64,000 nt of DNA from Pseudomonas mendocina (GTDB lineage Bacteria > Pseudomonadota > Gammaproteobacteria > Pseudomonadales > Pseudomonadaceae), in assembly GCF_003008615.1 (NCBI RefSeq), contig NZ_CP027657.1, positions 1,674,001 through 1,738,000 on the forward strand, written 5' to 3'. A model generated the notes under the pieces. It worked only from the letters and a program-made list of their open reading frames with translations, did no database searches and was not told where the DNA came from. Positions 59,201 to 64,000 of the stretch are shown here, piece after piece; positions within the stretch are counted from its first letter, which is position 1, and each line of letters starts with the position of its first letter. The position numbers were made by a program, and so were the translations under genes.

Positions 59201-59770
59201 ATGAAGAATTCAGCCCCCATCTCGCTCAAGCACCATTTCCTGATCGCCATGCCGCACATGGCCGATCCGAACTTCGCGCAGACCGTCACCTACCTGGTCG
59301 AACATAACGAACAGGGTGCGATGGGCCTGGTGATCAACAAGCCAAATGGCCTGAACCTGGCCGATGTGCTCGAACAATTACGCCCCGATGAAGAACCTGC
59401 GGCGCTGTGCCACAGCCTGCCGATCTTCGCTGGCGGCCCGGTGCAGACCGACCGTGGCTTCGTCCTGCACCCGGCCGGCGCGCAGTTCCAGGCGACCCTG
59501 GAGCTGGGTGAGCTGGGTCTGTCCACTTCGCAGGATGTGCTCTTCGCCATCGCCGATGGCAGCGGCCCGGATCGCTACCTGATCACCCTCGGCTACGCCG
59601 GCTGGGACGCGGGGCAACTGGAAGCCGAACTGGCCGACAACGCCTGGCTAACTTGCCCCGCCGACAGCAGTATTCTGTTCGACCTGCCGTTCGACCAGCG
59701 ACTCAATGCCGCAGCCGCACGCCTGGGGGTCAACCTCAGCCTGCTGAGTTCGCAGGTCGGGCACGCCTGA
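59201..59770 (+). CDS. algH: UPF0301/AlgH (YqgE) family protein
   Basis: 189 residues from the ATG at 59201 (MKNSAPISLKHHFLIAMPHMADPNFAQTVTYLVEHNEQGAMGLVINKP), the diagnostic family N-terminus. GGPVQTDRGFVLH and LGYAGWDAGQLEAEL follow. AlgH was named for a link to alginate production in P. aeruginosa, but its biochemical role is unknown. It overlaps ruvX by one nucleotide (TGATG), the conserved yqgE-yqgF pair. Confidence 0.95.
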   Translation: MKNSAPISLKHHFLIAMPHMADPNFAQTVTYLVEHNEQGAMGLVINKPNGLNLADVLEQLRPDEEPAALCHSLPIFAGGPVQTDRGFVLHPAGAQFQATLELGELGLSTSQDVLFAIADGSGPDRYLITLGYAGWDAGQLEAELADNAWLTCPADSSILFDLPFDQRLNAAAARLGVNLSLLSSQVGHA

Positions 59771-60204
59771 TGAGCGACAAGCCACTACGCCTGCTGCTGG
59801 GCTTCGACTATGGCACCAAGCAGATCGGCGTCGCCGTCGGCCAGGTGATCACCGGCCATGCCCGCGAGTTGTGTGTGCTCAAAGCGCAGAACGGTGTACC
59901 GGACTGGAATCGCGTCGAAGCACTGATCAAGGAATGGCAGCCGGACGCCGTGGTGGTCGGCCTGCCGCTGAACATGGACGGTACGCCCAGCGAGATGAGC
60001 GCCCGCGCCGAGAAATTCGCCCGCCGCCTCAACGGTCGCTTCAACCTGCCGGCCTACACCCACGACGAACGCCTGACCACCTTCGAGGCCAAGGGCCAGC
60101 GCCTGCGCGAAGGCCAGAGTGGCGGCTATCGCGAGCGCCCGGTCGATGCCATTGCCGCCGCCTTATTGCTACAGGGCTGGCTAGAGGAAAACTGCACGGG
60201 CTGA
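59770..60204 (+). CDS. ruvX: Putative pre-16S rRNA nuclease / Holliday junction resolvase-like protein
   Basis: 144 residues from the ATG at 59770. The RNase H-like fold has the catalytic acidic motif LLGFDYGTKQIGVAVG, VVVGLPLNMDGTPS and YTHDERLTTFEA. In E. coli YqgF trims the 5' end of 16S pre-rRNA; the resolvase role was the original proposal. It is translationally coupled to algH. Confidence 0.95.
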   Translation: MSDKPLRLLLGFDYGTKQIGVAVGQVITGHARELCVLKAQNGVPDWNRVEALIKEWQPDAVVVGLPLNMDGTPSEMSARAEKFARRLNGRFNLPAYTHDERLTTFEAKGQRLREGQSGGYRERPVDAIAAALLLQGWLEENCTG

Positions 60205-60232
60205 GAGCTACCTGCGTTGCCGATGCTGCGTT

Positions 60233-60347
60233 AAAAACAGGCTCGGAAAGCCGTTAGAGGCTGACGCGCTTCAGCGCGGTCCGAAGGACGAGTGAAACGA
60301 GCAATGCTCATTTACAACTCGTAAACTGCGCTTCCTCGCCTGTTTTT
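60233..60347 (-). repeat. MITE-like dispersed element, copy B
   Basis: Perfect 10-bp terminal inverted repeats AAAAACAGGC (60233-60242) and GCCTGTTTTT (60338-60347) bound a 115-bp unit. It is the inverted, shorter relative of 30246-30389. Internal hairpins on the minus strand correspond in order to those of copy A: 60249-60262, 60265-60278 and 60279-60289. It fills most of the 202-bp gap between ruvX and pyrR. Confidence 0.75.
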
Positions 60348-60406
60348 GCCTTGCCTCGGCGGCCTCGCTTACGCTCTCAGAAGCTGTTCATATATGGAGT
60401 TTCGCC

Positions 60407-60910
60407 ATGCTACCCAATCCCAACGATCTGCTGCCGGCCATGGCCAGCACCCTGACTCAGCACCTGAACCAACGGCAGATCAGCGAGCCACGATTCATCG
60501 GCATTCGCACCGGCGGCGTCTGGGTCGCCCAGGCCCTGCTGCAAGCCCTGGGGCGCGATGACGCACTGGGCATCCTCGATGTGTCGTTCTATCGCGACGA
60601 TTTCACTCAGAACGGCCTGCATCCACAGGTGCAACCGTCCGAGCTGCCGTTCGAGATCGAAGGCCAGCACCTGGTGCTGATTGACGATGTACTGATGAGC
60701 GGCCGCACCATCCGCGCAGCATTGAACGAACTGTTCGACTACGGCCGTCCGGCCAGTGTGACCCTGGTCAGCCTGCTCGACCTTAACGCTCGCGAGTTGC
60801 CGATCCGCCCCGACGTGGTCGGTGCCACCCTGTCGCTGGCGGCCAACGAGCGGGTAAAATTGTCCGGCCCCACGCCGCTGACCCTCGAACTCCAGACGCT
60901 CGCCAACTGA
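60407..60910 (+). CDS. pyrR: PyrR, bifunctional pyrimidine operon regulator/uracil phosphoribosyltransferase
   Basis: 167 residues from the ATG at 60407, with GGAG 9 nt upstream. The PRPP-binding loop [18 protein letters not shown] (about residues 86-103) and the N-terminal [14 protein letters not shown] hood region are typical. In Pseudomonas, PyrR controls pyr gene expression, though without the Bacillus-type attenuators. It is followed by pyrB and pyrC' with 11-bp and overlapping junctions, one operon. Confidence 0.95.
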   Translation: MLPNPNDLLPAMASTLTQHLNQRQISEPRFIGIRTGGVWVAQALLQALGRDDALGILDVSFYRDDFTQNGLHPQVQPSELPFEIEGQHLVLIDDVLMSGRTIRAALNELFDYGRPASVTLVSLLDLNARELPIRPDVVGATLSLAANERVKLSGPTPLTLELQTLAN

Positions 60911-60921
60911 GACTCCCTGCG

Positions 60922-61929
60922 ATGACGCCACTCGCCGCCAAGCGCCCGCTGCAGCTGAACGACCAAGGTCAGCTGCGCCACTTCCTCTCACTCGACGGCC
61001 TGCCCCGCGAGCTGTTGACCGAAATCCTCGACACCGCTGACTCCTTCCTTGAAGTCGGCGCACGCGCGGTGAAGAAAGTCCCGCTGCTGCGCGGCAAGAC
61101 CGTGTGCAACGTGTTCTTCGAGAACTCCACCCGCACCCGCACCACCTTCGAACTGGCAGCCCAGCGCCTGTCGGCCGACGTCATCAGTCTCAACGTATCG
61201 ACCAGCTCCACCAGCAAGGGCGAGACGCTGTTCGACACCCTGCGCAACCTCGAAGCCATGGCCGCCGATATCTTCGTCGTGCGCCATGCCGACTCCGGCG
61301 CCGCGCACTTCATCGCCGAGCACGTCTGCCCGAACCTAGCGATCATCAACGGTGGCGACGGCCGCCACGCACACCCGACCCAGGGCATGCTCGACATGCT
61401 CACCATCCGCCGCCACAAGGGCGACTTCGAGAACCTCTCGGTGGCCATCGTCGGCGACATCCTGCATTCGCGGGTGGCACGCTCGAACATGCTGGCGCTG
61501 AAAACCCTGGGCTGCCCGGACATCCGCGTGATCGCGCCGAAGACCTTGCTGCCGATCGGTCTGGAGCAGGCTTACGGCGTGCGCGTATTCAGCGATGCCA
61601 ATGAAGGCCTCAAGGACGTCGACGTGGTGATCATGCTGCGTCTGCAACGTGAGCGCATGCAGGGCGGCCTGTTGCCCAGCGAGGGTGAGTTCTACCGCCT
61701 GTTCGGCCTCACCGAGCAACGCCTCAAGCTGGCCAAGCCGGATGCCCTGGTGATGCACCCAGGCCCGATCAACCGTGGCGTGGAGATCGAGTCGGCGGTG
61801 GCCGACGGCCCGCAGTCGGTGATCCTCAACCAGGTCACCTACGGCATCGCCATCCGCATGGCCGTACTGTCGATGGCCATGAGCGGGCAGAACGCCCAAC
61901 GTCAACTCAACGCCGAGGAGGCCAACTGA
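60922..61929 (+). CDS. pyrB: Aspartate carbamoyltransferase catalytic subunit
   Basis: 335 residues. The carbamoyl-phosphate motif [13 protein letters not shown] and the aspartate-domain [11 protein letters not shown] and [10 protein letters not shown] motifs are intact. The N-terminal extension of about 15-20 residues compared with E. coli PyrB is typical of Pseudomonas, where it is involved in nucleotide regulation of the PyrB/PyrC' dodecamer. It overlaps pyrC' by one base (TGATG). Confidence 0.97.
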   Translation: MTPLAAKRPLQLNDQGQLRHFLSLDGLPRELLTEILDTADSFLEVGARAVKKVPLLRGKTVCNVFFENSTRTRTTFELAAQRLSADVISLNVSTSSTSKGETLFDTLRNLEAMAADIFVVRHADSGAAHFIAEHVCPNLAIINGGDGRHAHPTQGMLDMLTIRRHKGDFENLSVAIVGDILHSRVARSNMLALKTLGCPDIRVIAPKTLLPIGLEQAYGVRVFSDANEGLKDVDVVIMLRLQRERMQGGLLPSEGEFYRLFGLTEQRLKLAKPDALVMHPGPINRGVEIESAVADGPQSVILNQVTYGIAIRMAVLSMAMSGQNAQRQLNAEEAN

Positions 61930-63200
61930 TGCGTACCGCAATCCTCGGCGCCCGCGTAATCGACCCAGCCAGCGGACTGGATCAGGTCACCGACCTCTAT
62001 ATCGACGGAACCAAACTGGTCGCCACCGGCCAGGCACCTGCCGGCTTCACTGCCGACAAGACTCTCGACGCTCAGGGCCTGATTGCCGCTCCCGGCCTGG
62101 TCGACCTGTCGGTGGCGCTACGCGAGCCAGGCTACAGCCGCAAAGGCAGCATCGCCACGGAAACCCTGGCCGCCGCTGCTGGCGGGGTCACCAGCCTGTG
62201 CTGCCCACCGATTACCAAGCCGGTGCTGGATACCTCGGCCGTGGCCGAGCTGATCCTCGACCGCGCCCGCGAAGCCGGGCACACCAAGGTCTTCCCCATC
62301 GGCGCGCTGAGCAAGGGCCTGGCTGGCGAGCAGCTTGCAGAACTCGTTGCGCTGCGTGATGCCGGCTGCGTCGCCTTCGGCAACGGCCTCGACAACTTCC
62401 GCAGCAGCCGCACCCTGCGCCGCGCGCTGGAATATGCGGCCACCTTCGACCTGCAGGTGATCTTCCACTCGCAGGACGCCGACCTGGCCGAAGGCGGTCT
62501 GGCCCATGAAGGGCCGACCGCCAGCTTCCTCGGCCTGGCCGGCATTCCGGAAACCGCCGAAACCGTGGCCCTGGCCCGTGACCTGCTGTTGGTGGAACAG
62601 AGCGGCGTACGCGCGCACTTCAGCCAGATCACCAGCGCCCGCGGTGCCGAGCTGATCGCCAATGCCCAGGCCCGTGGCCTGCCGGTGACCGCTGACGTTG
62701 CCCTGTATCAGTTGATCCTCACCGACGAAGCGCTGATCGACTTCTCCAGCCTCTACCACGTGCAGCCACCTCTGCGTTCGCGCGCCGACCGCGATGGTCT
62801 GCGCGAGGCAGTGAAAGCCGGCGTCATCTCCACCATCGCCAGCCACCACCAGCCGCACGAGCGCGATGCCAAGCTGGCGCCCTTCGCCGCCACCGAACCG
62901 GGCATCAGCAGCGTACAGTTACTGCTGCCGCTAGCCCTGAGCCTGGTGCAGGACGGCCTGCTGGATCTGCCGACACTGCTGGCACGTTTGACCAGTGGCC
63001 CAGCCGCCGCATTGCGCCTGCCGGCCGGCAAGCTGAGCGTCGGCGGCGCTGCCGATATCGTACTGTTCGATGCACAAGCGTCCACCATCGCTGGCGAGCA
63101 GTGGTACTCCAAAGGCAGCAACTGCCCGTTCATCGGCCACTGCCTGCCCGGCGCAGTGCGCTACACGCTGGTCGACGGACATATCAGCTACCAGAGCTGA
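61929..63200 (+). CDS. pyrC': Non-catalytic dihydroorotase homologue, scaffold of aspartate carbamoyltransferase
   Basis: 423 residues, a full dihydroorotase-like amidohydrolase fold. The zinc-binding DxHxHLREPG motif reads DLSVALREPG (about residues 57-66), so both metal-binding histidines are replaced. Later metal ligands are also degenerate, for example SQDADLAEGG in place of the HaED-type block. This is the known inactive PyrC' (PyrX) of Pseudomonas, which is needed to assemble active PyrB. A catalytic PyrC must be encoded elsewhere. Confidence 0.93.
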   Translation: MRTAILGARVIDPASGLDQVTDLYIDGTKLVATGQAPAGFTADKTLDAQGLIAAPGLVDLSVALREPGYSRKGSIATETLAAAAGGVTSLCCPPITKPVLDTSAVAELILDRAREAGHTKVFPIGALSKGLAGEQLAELVALRDAGCVAFGNGLDNFRSSRTLRRALEYAATFDLQVIFHSQDADLAEGGLAHEGPTASFLGLAGIPETAETVALARDLLLVEQSGVRAHFSQITSARGAELIANAQARGLPVTADVALYQLILTDEALIDFSSLYHVQPPLRSRADRDGLREAVKAGVISTIASHHQPHERDAKLAPFAATEPGISSVQLLLPLALSLVQDGLLDLPTLLARLTSGPAAALRLPAGKLSVGGAADIVLFDAQASTIAGEQWYSKGSNCPFIGHCLPGAVRYTLVDGHISYQS

Positions 63201-63206
63201 GCCCTT

Positions 63207-63230
63207 CGAGCCCGCCAATCGGCGGGCTCG
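63207..63230 (+). terminator. Hairpin at the end of the pyr operon
   Basis: CGAGCCCGCC-AATC-GGCGGGCTCG, a 10-bp stem, begins 7 bp after the pyrC' stop and is followed at once by the GTAGGGTG repeat rather than a T-run. Probable terminator or 3'-end stabiliser. Confidence 0.55.
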
Positions 63231-63231
63231 C

Positions 63232-63294
63232 GTAGGGTGCGCTATGCGCACCAGCCTCTACTAGAAGGTTCTTGGTGCGCACGGCGCACCCTAC
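63232..63294. repeat. GTAGGGTG palindromic repeat after pyrC'
   Basis: Outer arms GTAGGGTGCGC (63232-63242) and GCGCACCCTAC (63284-63294) enclose inner arms TGCGCACCA (63245-63253) and TGGTGCGCA (63273-63281). It has the same nested design as the unit at 32513-32592. Confidence 0.75.
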
Positions 63295-63484
63295 TCGGAA
63301 CCCCCTCCCACCTGCGACACGCCTTTCACCTGCCACGACATTGGACGAATGAGTGACTCGACGGTCATGATCCACGTCAGGTTAGGCAGCCGAAATTTTC
63401 CAAATGCCACCGCCCTATGACCCTGCTCGCGCCCAGAGGCGCCGGCCTGGCGTCGCGCTGGCCTTGTTCAGGAGCTTTTGAGTT
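63295..63484. other. Upstream region of fabY
   Basis: 190 bp without a gene. It must contain the fabY promoter, but I see no convincing -10/-35 pair or operator. The ribosome site is weak (CAGGAGC about 15 nt upstream of the ATG). Confidence 0.4.
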
Positions 63485-64000
63485 ATGTCGCGCTTACCTG
63501 TGATCGTGGGTTTTGGGGGTTACAACGCAGCCGGGCGCAGCTCCTTCCACCATGGCTTCCGTCGCACCGTGCAGGAGTCGCTGGAACCCCAGGCGCGCCA
63601 GGAAACCCTGGCCGGTCTGGCGCAGATGATGAAACTGGTGCGCGTGGTCGATGGCCAGTACCAGGATCAGGACGGCCAGCCGCTGAGCCTGGCCGAGATC
63701 GAGAGCCGCTACGCCAAGCAGATCCTCGCCGGCACCCTGGTGCGCCGTATCGAGAAACAGCACCTGGATCCGGACGCGGCCCACTGGCAGAAGAACATCG
63801 GCGTCGCCCCTGCCGATGGCACCAGCCTGAGCTTCATTACCCAGCGCAAGCAGTTGCCCGAGCCGCTGCCGAGCAACTGGTCGATCGAAGAGCTCGAAGG
63901 CAACGAAGTGCGTGTCACCCTGCACGACAGCTGCGAATTCAAGGTCGACAGCTATCGTCCGCTGGCGGTGAAATCCGCCGGCCAGTTGCCCACCGGCTTC
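63485..64000 (+). CDS. fabY: Beta-ketoacyl-ACP synthase FabY, N-terminal part (cut by window edge)
   Basis: The frame is open from the ATG at 63485 to the window end (172 codons). MSRLPVIVGFGGYNAAGRSSFHHGFRRTVQESL is the characteristic start of the FabY-type condensing enzymes, which in P. aeruginosa (PA5174) replace FabH as the main initiator of fatty acid synthesis using acetyl-CoA and malonyl-ACP. The thiolase-fold catalytic Cys/His residues lie beyond the visible part. In PAO1 the gene is far from pyrC', so this junction is a synteny difference. Confidence 0.85.
   Translation, partial: MSRLPVIVGFGGYNAAGRSSFHHGFRRTVQESLEPQARQETLAGLAQMMKLVRVVDGQYQDQDGQPLSLAEIESRYAKQILAGTLVRRIEKQHLDPDAAHWQKNIGVAPADGTSLSFITQRKQLPEPLPSNWSIEELEGNEVRVTLHDSCEFKVDSYRPLAVKSAGQLPTGF

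Overview
The window is a GC-rich, densely packed chromosomal segment of a Pseudomonas species. Gene content, gene order and protein sequences match the P. aeruginosa lineage. The repeat content and synteny breaks fit better with the P. oleovorans/mendocina/alcaligenes side of the genus, but that finer placement is inference. I see no prophage, plasmid, secretion-island or CRISPR signature, and no rRNA or tRNA gene. Nearly everything is core-genome housekeeping and signalling, with about 55 protein genes.

Layout. (1) 1-8.6 kb: the end of a two-receiver diguanylate cyclase, an orphan periplasmic solute-binding protein, a BaiN/YhiN flavoprotein, alanine dehydrogenase, two glutathione transferases controlled by a nearby TetR regulator, and a slipin/NfeD membrane-quality pair. 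(2) 8.7-16.4 kb: YccS-type membrane protein, a 7TM diguanylate cyclase, a GreA/GreB-like protein, DUF2789, a YgjP-like metalloprotein, a PQQ-type aldose dehydrogenase and small envelope proteins. (3) 16.4-22.6 kb, minus strand: the central-carbon cluster tkt-epd-pgk-(two small lipoproteins)-fba. (4) 22.8-25.1 kb: an ArsR-methyltransferase fusion regulator abutting metK, preceded by a 26-bp near-perfect palindrome. (5) 25.2-30.1 kb: ligB, a DUF1090 protein, a cytochrome-c-like lipoprotein, a chemoreceptor and a MAPEG protein. (6) 30.4-37.8 kb: acyl-CoA thioesterase, an S-adenosylhomocysteine riboswitch controlling ahcY, metF, ppnN, a second orphan solute-binding protein and an RhlE-type helicase. 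(7) 37.9-43.3 kb: yceI and cytochrome b561, bioA, rsmE and a sodium:alanine symporter. (8) 43.5-56.7 kb, minus strand: the complete Pil-Chp twitching-motility chemosensory operon pilG-pilH-pilI-pilJ-pilK-chpA-chpB-chpC. (9) 57-63.2 kb: gshB, tonB3-like, algH/yqgE, ruvX, pyrR, pyrB and the non-catalytic dihydroorotase homologue pyrC'. The window ends inside fabY.

How the parts work together. metK, ahcY and metF form the activated-methyl cycle within about 10 kb. They appear to be under two different controls: a putative ArsR-type repressor for metK and an SAH-sensing RNA for ahcY. The Pil-Chp operon feeds type IV pilus control, and the adjacent tonB3-like gene is linked to the same process in P. 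aeruginosa. pyrR-pyrB-pyrC' make the pyrimidine committing step, with pyrC' as an inactive scaffold.

The most novel-looking material is non-coding. A MITE-like element with AAAAACAGGC terminal inverted repeats occurs twice (30246-30389 and 60233-60347), and its internal hairpins covary between copies. A second family of GTAGGGYG-ended palindromes occurs at 32513, 57918 and 63232. No clear new protein system was found. Relative to P. aeruginosa PAO1 as I remember it, mexR-mexAB-oprM and chpD-chpE are absent from the places where they would be expected.
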